From Eutreptiella sp. 'Long Island Sound 2002' (taxonomy: Eukaryota; Euglenozoa; Euglenophyceae; Eutreptiales; Eutreptiaceae), in NCBI GenBank assembly GCA_964036045.1, contig OZ038388.1, positions 1,931,501 through 1,995,500 of the forward strand: a stretch of 64,000 nt of DNA. The letters run 5' to 3'. The notes below the pieces were generated by a model, which was given only the letters and a program-made list of their open reading frames with translations, was not told the origin of the DNA and did not search any database. Both the position numbers and the translations under genes were made by a program. This document shows, piece by piece, positions 43,874-54,000 of this stretch. Position 1 is the first letter of the stretch; the number at the start of each line of letters is the position of its first letter.

Positions 43874-45890
43874 GTGTGCATGCGCTGTGAGCTTTGTGTG
43901 TGCTCGCTCTAGCTTTTCTCGCTCGCTGTCCCACTTACTCGGGCCCACACTACGCCTCGCCCATCGTTCTCTCACTCGCTCGCTCCCTCCGAACCTCGCT
44001 CACTCCTTCCCTTACAGCCCCTCCTGGGCTTACTCACCTTACCTACCGCTTGAGAGCGAGAGCAAGTGAGCGAAGAAAACGAAACACAAGCGAAGCAAGC
44101 GTGTGTATGCCCTAATCTCACCTCTAATCATCGTGCAATCTTCTAATCCATCTCTCTACTCTATCTTTGCGCTGCAACACGGTGAAATCTCGGAAACAGG
44201 AGACAAGCAATGTGCATGCTGCATACAACGCAAACACAACCTGTATGTTTATACCTCTTTCTTTGAATTCATATTGAATTTTTCGAATTCTTCATTCTTG
44301 ATTGCTCCTAGAAGCATGCGTGGAATCTCTACGTTTATTATTTATTGTGTGTCTCATCATTTCCTTATTATTACGTGACATACTGTTATAATGTCATTTT
44401 TCCTGTCTTTTCCGGCGCCCAATTAGGATGCGCTCCGGCGCGCCGCGTTTCTCTGCCTGTAAATCCAGGAATTTCAAAATTCCTATGATGAAATAAAATT
44501 TCGTAAAAATATGCATTTAATGCACATGGAGATTCTGGACACGTGTGTGCCCTCAGAAAAATTCTACGCCGTCATTTGACAGATTTTGGTGTTTGCGTCG
44601 ATCGTTGGGTGTTTGTGTTTGTCAGTCCCTCAACCCTCCGTCCTTTCTCTACAGATATCCTGGAGCGCAAACAGTGGAGTAGGCCGTGTTTTGGCCGAAA
44701 GACTGACTCCTGGACCACTGTCCAGAATCCCATACCCCCATGACGCCATTAAGGACAGATCAGGTCGGACAGCAGGTTCAACCAGACCCCTGACAGTGTG
44801 CCCTGATTGTATCCTGCGTTGGGTTTTGCGTATTGCACTGCTTTCTCCTATTTGGAGGGAGAAGTGTATGCACACATGAATTGGCATGCCCATTCTAACC
44901 CCCTACCTAGCCACAGCTTCTCCAGCGACGCCAATGAGCGCAGTGGGAGCTGTAGGTGTCTGTCATGACTGAGCAAAAACTGGCGACTACCCTAACGCAG
45001 CGCCTTCTTTCCAATGTTAGGGATGTTATAGGAAATTTTAAATAGATGTTGAAGCCATGGGGAGGCCAAGAAAAATTCCCTTTTTCCTTTAAAATGCGAC
45101 AGTGGTGGCCACCACAGCACAAGGGGGGAGTAAGAAAAAGTATATTTCCCTGCCAAAAGGTTAGCGTTAGTTGTTATAGAGAGGCATAAAGGCATAGCAC
45201 ATTCCAATCTTTGTATTGGCCAAACCAAAAGGGGTGACAAGACATTTTGACCTATAAAACCAAGCATTGAACTATGGATGTTGTGTGGACCCCTGACCCC
45301 CCAACTGATTGGACTTATGCACCATTTCCTGGACTGACTGAGGCGCTGACATTAATCTAGAGCCTCTACATTTTTCTACATTTTCTCATGAATGCTTAGC
45401 TATCCTAGTGGTCTGCGACCTAGGGGGCTGTGGCACCTCTTTTTGAGAGGTCCTGGGTTCAATTCCCAGTCAGCCTAGCTAAGTAGGAAGATCCCATTTG
45501 ACATGGCAGTGACCTCAGCGCCACAAGCCATGCCACCTCAGCACCTATGGGACTCAAAACGAAGAGTGCACATCTCTAGATGGCACTATAAAAGAGAGGA
45601 TGCCCATGTGGGCAGTTTTCCCATGATTGTAGGATATTTTCTAACTATCTTTTCTTAAGTCTGTAGTTATTGTGAGTTTCCTTTGTTGCTACGCTATCTC
45701 CTTTGACTACTGCCCTTCATGTTGTGGATCTGATCCTGTGGTCCCTTGCTTGCACTGTGGGTACTTATATTCCGGGTTGATTTCATCAAAACACATTTAT
45801 GTGGAAAACCTGAACTACATCAAGAAGCAGCAGGAGCAAGCAGAGGCGCAAACAAAACAATATCATCAAAGCAATCAACAGTGAAAGCCT
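43874..45890 (+). repeat. Diverged family-A LTR
   Basis: It is alignable with 28083-30105 and 56977-58976, sharing a CTGGGCTTACTCACCTTACC motif, the GTGTGTATG(T/C)C box, the GGTGGCCACCACAGCACA motif and the tRNA-like module. It is clearly older than A2. It may be a solo LTR, or the outer part of a compound 5' LTR of A2 interrupted by the GC-rich block at 46.1-47.6 kb. The right end is blurred. Confidence 0.6.
45396..45482 (+). other. tRNA-like module in family-A LTR (copy 2)
   Basis: All stems of copy 1 are retained: TTAGCTA/TAGCTAA, ACCTC/GAGGT and CTGGG/CCCAG. It differs in the D-like loop (TGGTCTGCGACC). Confidence 0.6.
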
Positions 45891-46061
45891 GATCTAACTT
45901 ACTCTCAGAAAGAGCATGTCGGAACAAGAGGGGCGGGAAAGAGTGAAGAGGACGTCTCCATCCTCAATCTGGGCGACCACATTCCTGCGTCAGTTCTTTT
46001 ATGTACTGAGGCAACCACCCTTACCCTGAAAGCCCTACATGATCTAGGACATAGGGATCTA
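45891..46061 (+). other. Short open frame between LTR and GC-rich block, unrecognised
   Basis: From 45891 a frame without stop reads for example SEEDVSILNLGDHIPASV and TLTLKALHDLGHRDLMAASL before entering GC-rich repeats at about 46060 and staying open to 46910. The composition is protein-like, unlike its neighbours. It might be a fragment of a gene or of another element. I recognise nothing in it. Confidence 0.25.
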
Positions 46062-47616
46062 ATGGCTGCCTCCCTGGCGGCCGTGGTGGCCCATTTGGAC
46101 TATTCATCCTCCTCCTGCGTCGTCCATCTTGCAGAGAAGGAGAAGGGGGGGGGGGGGCAGCAACCACCAGAGAGCAGCCAACGGCGAGGCGGGACACACA
46201 AACGAGGTGAGAGGGCACGGAGAGCAGAGAAGCGGGAGGCCAACAAAACAAACAACCCACAGCGCCAAGGCCCAGGGCACCCGGGGCCGCAAACCAGCGA
46301 AAGCCAGAGAAAAAGGAGGCATACAACGAAAGAAAAAAAAACCGAGCACCGAGAGGCAGCGACGAAAACCGCGAGACACAAAAAGGGGGGGGGGGGGGCA
46401 GCAACCACCAGGGAGCAGCCAACGGCTGGCTGGGAAACACAAACGAGGCGAGAGAGCACGGAGAGCCGAGAAGCGGGAGGCCAACAGAACAAGCAGCACA
46501 CAGCGCCAAGGCCCAGGCCACCCGGGGCCGGAAACCAGAGAAAGCCAGAGACAAAGGGGGCGCACGGCAAAAAAAACAAAGAAGAAAGGAAAAAAAAAGG
46601 GGAGGGGGGGAGACAAGGGGACGGCAAACAAAGGACCAAGAAAGGGGCAACCCAAGCCCGGAGGGGGCCGAGGAAAGCAGAAAGACAGAGCGGCCAGAGG
46701 AAAAGGGGAGGCGCACCAAAACGCGCCCGGGAGACCGGCCCGCCCGACCGGGCCAGGAAGGACGAGCACACGCACACACGCACGGGACCCGGGCGTGGCG
46801 TCCTCCGACCCGAATGGGGAGGTGTCGGCGTCCACACGAATCAGCCCCGGTGCACCGGCAGAGTCCCCCCTCGAAAGACCGACGGTACGGGAAACCGGAC
46901 GCCTCAGTGACCGGGTCCAGACACGCCAACCATCGCAGCGCACGCAGCCGAAGACCGAAGCCGGAGGGACCCGCCAGGGACAACCCCATCGCGGGGCCCC
47001 GAATGGGTACGACGCGGAGCGAGCCCAGCGCCCCTGCCTCGGCGGGGGCCAGCGGCAGGCACAATGAGCCCGGTTCTCGGCCGGCCTTCACATGCCCCGC
47101 GCAGCCGCCCAGTAAATCCGGGGGGCCAAAGCCCCGGGGATGGGGAAAGGCACCACGGCGACGGGAAAGCCGACCGGAGCACCGAGAGCGACCGGACCGG
47201 ACGAGGCGCGGCGCACCACGCGGGGCCACGAGGCACGCCAGAGAGGCACGCCGCCGGCCACAACCACGGCACAAGGACAGGTGCCAGGCAACATCGGCTG
47301 CCGGGTGCCGCAAACCCGGACAGTGCGCGCCACGACCACACAACCACGGCCGAGGGGCGACAGCGCAGGGGAGACGAGGCCACGCAGCCCCAGAGAGAGA
47401 GGACGCCCCGGACTGGATCGTCCGGGGCGGGCCAAGCAGCAGGAACCGCCGCCCCCCGGACTGGAGCATCCGGGGACCAGTAGCGGTGGACGCCCCCCGG
47501 ACTGGAACAACCGGAGTGGAACAACCAGCAGGCTCCACGGGGAGCCACAGAAGCGGCCACGAGGACGAGGCCGAGGAGATGCACCTAAGCAGACGAGAGG
47601 ACCAGGCCGGGGAGAA
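46062..47616. repeat. G3: GC-rich block, inverted relative of G2 interior
   Basis: The plus strand is purine-rich on the left, with two copies of a 240-bp unit that start at a run of 13-15 G (46146 and 46386). The middle corresponds to the reverse complement of G2 39.5-40.3 kb. The right end (47400-47616) has several copies of a GGACTGGA...TCCGGGG motif and GAGGCCGAGGAGATG, both shared with 58977-59690. It abuts a partial family-A LTR at 47617. The long frames on both strands are by-products of composition. Confidence 0.6.
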
Positions 47617-48412
47617 GAGTAAGAAAAAGTGCTTTTCCATTGCTTTGAGGCATACTCTAGTTGTATTAGAGATGCACTGAGCATCCATGCATTTTTATCT
47701 TAGTATTGGTCCAACCAAAAGTGGTGATAACACATTTTGACCTATGGAACCAAACACCCAATCAGGATATGGAGTGGACCCCTTAATCCCCTTTCAATGT
47801 GAGCCAAATCATCTTTTCCTGAGTTGACTGAGAACTGACATATCCAAAGTAGAGCCTATGAATTTATCTATGTTTTTCCCTGAATACTTATCTGCCCTAG
47901 TGGTATGCACCCTAGGGGGCTAGGCACCTCTTTTTGAGAGGTCCTGGGTTCAATTCCTGGTCAGCCTAGCTAAGTAGGAAGATCCCATGTGACATGGCAG
48001 TGACCTCATCGCCACATGCCCTGCCACCTCAGCACATATGGGACCCAAACCAAAGAGTGCACATCTCCTGAGATGGCACTATGGAGATAGAGTGACCTTG
48101 GGGCAGTTTTCCAACTCTTTTCCAAAACATTTCAGCTATCTTTGTGAATATGCATTCATTTGTGACCTGAGTTGCAGTTTCTGTGAATATCCAATCATCT
48201 TTCACTGTTTACACTGCAGCCCTTCATGCTTTGATCCTGAATTCTCTTCTCCTTGCATACTTCTGGCTTGGGTTATCCTGGATTGACTCTATTGACTTTA
48301 TTTCTGCAAACAAAAGGTTTTCATCATCCAAAACAAGCAGCAGGAAACCCTACAGCAACAGCAAGCAGCAGGAGAAGCAAATACACAGTGGTGAAACCAC
48401 TATAAACGTTTC
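47617..48412 (+). repeat. A2 5' LTR, inner part (about 0.8 kb)
   Basis: It is nearly identical to 58193-58976, as expected for the LTR pair of a recent insertion. Only the inner part is present; G3 replaces the outer part. The end is fixed by the PBS at 48413. A TATA-like ctataaac occurs at 48400. Confidence 0.8.
47888..47973 (+). other. tRNA-like module in family-A LTR (copy 3)
   Basis: The acceptor-like 5' strand is changed to TTATCTG, and the T-arm becomes CTGGG/CCTGG with wobble pairs. The anticodon-like arm is unchanged. Confidence 0.5.
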
Positions 48413-48428
48413 TGGTAGCAAGAGGCAG
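48413..48428 (+). other. Primer-binding site of A2
   Basis: TGGTAGCAAGAGGCAG begins directly after the LTR. The first eight bases match the initiator tRNA-Met 3' end; one extra A compared with the family-E site follows. Confidence 0.75.
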
Positions 48429-48513
48429 CCTGTCTCTGCGCACTGGCAGCAACCCCGTGCCGTACATCCAGTGCGCCGAGTACGGGCAAATATAAGCAGA
48501 AGGGTGAAAGAAG

Positions 48514-51009
48514 ATGGAGCCAAGAAAGGAGGACGCCGACGCGAAGACAGCGCCAGCGCCTGAGGCGCCGGCAAGGCCAGCGCCTGGCGCTGTACCTTCG
48601 GCGGAGCCCTTACATGGGCCAGTGGATGCGGCTGACGACTCCCTGGATGGACTCCAGACGGCCTTCGGGGCCCTGTCTGTCGAGGAGGTGGTCACCACTG
48701 AGCCTGTGAAGAGGAAGAGAGAGAGCGAGAAGGATGCTGGAGAAGGAGCAGACGAAGGAGAGGAGCAAGGGCAAGACCTGACGAATGTCCCTACCTTCGA
48801 AGGCGCACCAAGCGCTTCTGGCCTCCACGCATCACCCTCTCCTTTAACCACCACACTCCCAGCCGCTGCAACATCCACTTCCACAACCAACCCGCCTATG
48901 GCAGAGGGCACAGGCTTTACTGGCATGCCTCCCTACCCCGCCTATGGTATGGGCCCACCTACCACTGCGCTCCATGAGGCAACTACTGCCAGTGAGCCGG
49001 TGGCTTCCAGCTCTGCGCCGCGATGGTATGCGGCTGACTATCCCCATCCAATACACGCTACTGGAACCTATATGGATGTTCCTGGGTATGCTCCTGGGTA
49101 TGCACCTGGGTATGCACCCTTGAGTGGGTTGAGGAGAGGACCAGAGTCTCTTGGAGGCAGGAGTAGAGGATCGGGAAGATCCTCCAACAGGTCCCTGACG
49201 CGGTCGGAGATCAACGAGGTGCTCCGAGGAGCCACTTCAAAAATGGTGGGCGACCTCACTCAAGAGATCCGTGAGAAGCTGGAGCCCCTGACGATCCCGC
49301 CCCAAGCGTCACCTATCTCGGTGGGAATGTCTCCCCACCGAGTACAGGCTAACCACCTGGCGGCAGGGTTGACAAATACCCTGGGGAGCCTGAGGAGCAG
49401 ACCGATGCCGACGCCTGCAGCTCTTCCGAGAAGTCCCTTCGTGCCGAGAACGGCCCAGCCGCCTTACAGCCACGTGACGAACTCGACGAGGGCCGAGCTG
49501 GACCGGCTGGGGCTGACAGCCTTGAGGGCTATGGTGGACGTGGAGCCTTATGGCTCCAGTGATCTAGGCGGAGATCCCTCCGATGATGAGCCGCCGTCGA
49601 TGGATTCTTCTTCGCCCTCAGATGACAATGACCCTGAGGACCCCGAGGACCCAAAGGGTAAGAAGACGAAGAAGAAGAAGAAGAAGACCCGACGCCCTGA
49701 AGGACGCCGGACTCAGGAGGCGAAGGCTATTGCCACCTCCAAGATTGTGGTGAACCTGCCTGAGTTCACAGGCAAGGACCTTACCGAGTTCGCTGAGAAT
49801 TTTGGCCGGTTCCTACGATTGACCGGCCAAACCAACGCCAGTGGGCGAGTGAAGTGCGATCTGCTCCTGCAGTGCTGCAAGACCAAGTACCTGGAGAAGC
49901 AGGTCAGGCAGATCGTGACTAACTCCGCCACCTTTGCCGATGTGTTGGTTGCCCTGGAGAGGCAGTATCCGACCTACGAAACCGACCTCTCCATCAGGGC
50001 CGAGATCCAGAACCTGCCCGTGCTGCCCAACAACCCCAAACCTGGCAGGGTCTCCGAGCTGTTGGCTGACCTGGATCACTGGGCTGGACGACTGACGCCC
50101 GGTTCCTACAGCAGCGACGACCTGCTGTTCTGGTTGGTGGCCAAGCTCCCCCGAGAGCTATGGGACGAGTGCTGTTTGACGGCTGAGCGCAAGGCTAGAT
50201 CCCTCCGCTGCGAGGATCTATGCGTGCTGCTCCTGGAGATGGCGCTGGAGAAGGAGAGCGACCAGCACTTGGACAACTACCGTCCTGGTGGTGGAGGTTC
50301 TGGAGGCCATGGCAAAGGGTACCAAGGGTCCCGACCTGGGCAGGGGACTACCCCCAAACACGCCCACGCCCGCATCATGGAGAACGTGAAGGAGCTATTC
50401 TGGTGTGATGCCAGAGACGAGCAGGGCCACCTGCAGCACGCCTCTGACTGCGAGCAGCGAGACTGCTTCGTAGTCCAGGGGAAGCAGCAGGAAAAGAACA
50501 CCGGCGCTAAAGCGAAGCTGCCGGATCATTACCGGTGCACCATCACGTGTGCATTCTGCGGTAAGCGGAAGCACTACGAGGATGAGTGCTACCATAAGCA
50601 ACGCCTATCGGCGAAGCTTAAAGGGGAAGATCCTGGCAAAGGCTCAAGCAAAGGTGGAGGCAAAGGCAAAGGCAACGACTCCGGCAAGGGCAAGTCGAAA
50701 AGACGTGGTCAAGGGCAAGACAAGGGTCAAGGTGGACGAGGAGGAGGCGCTAACCGCCAGCCCGACAACAAGAACAAGGACAAGAACGGAGGCAACCCCA
50801 ACCCTAATCCAGGGGGGAACTCCGAGCCCTCTGGAGGGCAGTCTGGACCTACCACACGCTCACAAACGCAGGCCCAGCAAGAACAAGGAGCCAAGCGTGA
50901 GCATGAAGGTGGTGATGACGGCAACGCTAAGAAGAGGAGCCGTTTCATGAGGATGGCCCGCAAATTGCGGAACAAGGGGTTCGAGGTGACCTGTCCCGCG
51001 GAGTTCTGA
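48514..51009 (+). CDS. gag: A2 Gag (831 residues)
   Basis: Gag forms the particle and packages RNA. The first ATG after the PBS is chosen; A3 starts at the matching ATG. Residues 1-370 are Pro/Ser/Thr-rich and likely disordered, with acidic and KRKRES-type basic patches and three PGYA repeats. A Lys run (KKTKKKKKKTRR) near 385 precedes a helical capsid-like region (about 410-590, with VNLPEFTGKDLTEFAENFGR). The zinc knuckle is a canonical CX2CX4HX4C (CAFC to DEC, residues 679-692), followed by Lys/Gly-rich repeats. It ends in TGA in the same frame as pol. It is longer than most Ty3/gypsy Gags because of its N-terminal region. Confidence 0.92.
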   Translation: MEPRKEDADAKTAPAPEAPARPAPGAVPSAEPLHGPVDAADDSLDGLQTAFGALSVEEVVTTEPVKRKRESEKDAGEGADEGEEQGQDLTNVPTFEGAPSASGLHASPSPLTTTLPAAATSTSTTNPPMAEGTGFTGMPPYPAYGMGPPTTALHEATTASEPVASSSAPRWYAADYPHPIHATGTYMDVPGYAPGYAPGYAPLSGLRRGPESLGGRSRGSGRSSNRSLTRSEINEVLRGATSKMVGDLTQEIREKLEPLTIPPQASPISVGMSPHRVQANHLAAGLTNTLGSLRSRPMPTPAALPRSPFVPRTAQPPYSHVTNSTRAELDRLGLTALRAMVDVEPYGSSDLGGDPSDDEPPSMDSSSPSDDNDPEDPEDPKGKKTKKKKKKTRRPEGRRTQEAKAIATSKIVVNLPEFTGKDLTEFAENFGRFLRLTGQTNASGRVKCDLLLQCCKTKYLEKQVRQIVTNSATFADVLVALERQYPTYETDLSIRAEIQNLPVLPNNPKPGRVSELLADLDHWAGRLTPGSYSSDDLLFWLVAKLPRELWDECCLTAERKARSLRCEDLCVLLLEMALEKESDQHLDNYRPGGGGSGGHGKGYQGSRPGQGTTPKHAHARIMENVKELFWCDARDEQGHLQHASDCEQRDCFVVQGKQQEKNTGAKAKLPDHYRCTITCAFCGKRKHYEDECYHKQRLSAKLKGEDPGKGSSKGGGKGKGNDSGKGKSKRRGQGQDKGQGGRGGGANRQPDNKNKDKNGGNPNPNPGGNSEPSGGQSGPTTRSQTQAQQEQGAKREHEGGDDGNAKKRSRFMRMARKLRNKGFEVTCPAEF

Positions 51010-51049
51010 CGGGGACGCTCTGGTGGCACCCAAGACCTGGTGTTTTGGG
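51007..51049 (+). promoter_or_regulatory. Probable stop-codon read-through signal between gag and pol
   Basis: The gag stop is UGA followed directly by CGG; UGA-CGG is a known leaky context in plant viruses. Pol follows in the same frame with no further stop. Nineteen bases downstream, 51029-51036 can pair with 51042-51049 (CCCAAGAC with GUUUUGGG, one G-U pair) around a five-base loop. No ATG is available at the start of pol. Together these suggest read-through as the way Pol is made. Confidence 0.65.
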
Positions 51050-54000
51050 TACGTATCCGACTAGGGGGACGTGAATACCTGGGGGTACTGGATACTGGCG
51101 CCACAATATCTATAGTGGCCAAGAAAATTTTACCTTGTGGGAGCCTGAAGAACACCATGGCCACCGCTGCGATACGTATGGGGGATGGACATGTGGTGCA
51201 CAGCTGCGGGGACTGTGAAGTGGAGGTACCTATGGGCTCTCGGACTATCGCCCATCGGTTCTATGTGATGGACACTGAGGCCTTCGACTTTGTACTGGGT
51301 ACTGACTTCTTCGTACAGCACTCCCAGATACAATCCCTGACGCTGCAAGCGCCCTACCTCCTCTACGTGGACCACGGCAGTGGCAGAGAGTCTGTGCCAC
51401 TGGAGCAGTCTGAACATACCTCGAGTTACCTGAGACTATCGAAGGAGGAGCCCTCGAACATGATGGCGGCCTCCAAAACTGAGGACTATCAACTATTGGG
51501 GGAAGTCCTAGACCAAGGTCTGAAGGAGCTGGGTTACTCTCGAGAAGACCTAAGTGTGGAGCTGTTCGCCAGCGACAAGCAGCATGTACTGGACCTATAC
51601 TGCAGCAAGGGGAAGAACTGCAGCTACAAATTTTACTGGCCCTCTTTCGGGATGGCCTACGGGAACCCCAGATTCAGCGAACTGGGGAAGGTGCTGACCA
51701 AGGTGGCCTCCGAACGTTCCCGGATGGTCCTGTGTTCTCCCGATTGGGGAGCCCATGGGGGCAACGAGTACTGGCGAAACCTCCTGGACAGGCTGACTAT
51801 CAGCTCTGCTCGTTTGCCTGATGAGGCCATCTACGTGCCTCTGGGACGCAAGACGCCTATTGGGAAGCCCGGATGGGGGAGTATGCTCAGCGTGGTGGAC
51901 GGAGGTCTTACCACCATCCCCTGGGAGGACCTGGACCCGACTCTGGTCCAGGCTATACAACGAGAAAGCGATGGACTCGCCTTCGGTGACTTGAAGGATC
52001 GCCTACGACCTCAAGATGCTGTTGAGACTACACCGGGAGGAGATGAGTACGTCGTGACTGACACCAACGCCCCCAACTCTCCCTGTCATGTACCTGTTCC
52101 TGATGGAGTCTCTGAGTGTGGACTATCTGAGCTACCTAGCTCTATCCACTCAGATGACGAAACTGAGGACGACGCCTTCTTCGTGCAGACCTGTGTGGAG
52201 GAAGTGGAGAACGCCGAGTACGTCGCCCCACTGCAACCCCTACTCTCCATGAGGGTGGAAGACCCCGTGGATGAGGAGCTGGACCCTCGATTCAGGCTCA
52301 GGGAGTATGTGGATTCCAAGAGGAAGTTGGTGGCGAAAAAGCTATGCTACGCGAAGCCTACCCGCAGCTCATGGCCACTGAAGCAAGGACGTATGGGAGA
52401 CCTATCCCAATTAAAGGAGGACCTCGAACAGAAGATCACCACCTGGCAAAGGGAGGTAGATCTTAAGCTCATGAAGAGCGTGTGGGGCGCCCATGTGAGG
52501 ACCCCAGAGGAGGACGACCTCTCGGAGGAATGTGTATGTGAACCCCCTCGAGCGTGCCTATGCTGCCATCGTCAACCGGAGATGGTTGAACAAGACCTTC
52601 TATATGCCTACCAAGGGCTGAAGGATACTACCACGGGCGAAGAGTCGGTGGAGGACCACCTCCCGACATCTATTACTCAGGGGGCAAGCAACTTACAGTC
52701 TGACGAGGACATGGAGGACAAGATCAAGATATTGGACCCGCGGGTACAGAAGCTTATAAGGACCTATCTGGAGGTGTTCGGAGAACTACCCCCACCAGCC
52801 TCATGCGACAAGCTGGTACAGATGGACCTCAAGCTGAAACCCGAGTTCGTGGGTCACAAGATCAGGAGGAGACCCTATCCAGCTCCTAAAGAGCAGGCCG
52901 ACGAGATCGAGCGACAGATACAAGAATGTATCGACGCTGGCCTAGTCCTGGAGTACAAGGACGGGGACTACCCCCTACACTGCAGCCCCTGTTTCCTGGT
53001 GGCTAAACCTGGGTCTACAGCCAAACGGCTGGTAGTGGACTACGGAGAGCTGAACAAGAAGACGCTGAACCACTCAGGGTCCATTCCCAATATGGAGTCT
53101 ACCCTGGAGAAGATAGCCTCCTGCCGCTACAAGACCAAGATGGACAAGCGAAGCGGATTCTGGCAAGTGGACCTGACGCCCAACGCACAGGAACTACTGG
53201 CCTTCATCACCCCTCAGGGGAGGGTGTTCAAGTGGAAGGTCATGCCGTTTGGCGTGGCTAACGCACCCGCTCTATTCCAAGAGCTGATGAACAAGATCTT
53301 GTCCATCCTACGAAGGAGACCTAAGGTGCAGGAGCTCATATCCCGTGGTGCCCAGATGGAGGCTCACATCGACGATGTATGCCTCGGGACCAATACCCAG
53401 GAGGATCACCTAATCCTCTTGGGTGAGTTCTTTGCGGTCTGCCAGGAGAACCACACACGACTCAAGCTGGAGAAGTGTGAGTTCATGCAGGAGACGATGC
53501 AGTACCTGGGGTTTGACGTTGGCTATGGGTGGTGGACCCCAGCGGCCTCTGAGGCCAAACCCCTGATGGATGCCAAGGTACGACACGACGACCCCAAGAA
53601 AGGACTTCATGATGTACGCAGTTTCATTGGGGCGTGCAGCTTCTATCGCCGCCACATCAAAAACTTCACCTACACCAGCGCCGTTCTGACGGACTTAATC
53701 AAGAAGAGTACTACTTGGCGCTGGGGCCCACAAGAGCAACAAGCGTTTGACGAGCTCAAAGACAAGGTAGCCAACGCTAAGTGCTTGGGCGTGCCTAGGG
53801 CACAAGGGGAGATTATCCTGGTGATCGACGCCAGCAATGTGGGCGGTGGTGGAACGTTGTTCCAATGGCAAGCACTAGAGAAGGAGGAGTTGGACTCGGC
53901 CATTTCCCAATGGGGGACGGAAGGTCTCAACCGAGATGGAACCCTCAAGCACAGCTACCCTGACGACAAGTGGGTCCTAGTACCTCTGGGCCACTGGAAC

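Noticed and set aside
46021-47688. A 555-codon minus-strand frame over G3
   Set aside because: It runs through G homopolymers, tandem units and into the family-A LTR without any domain; it follows from composition.
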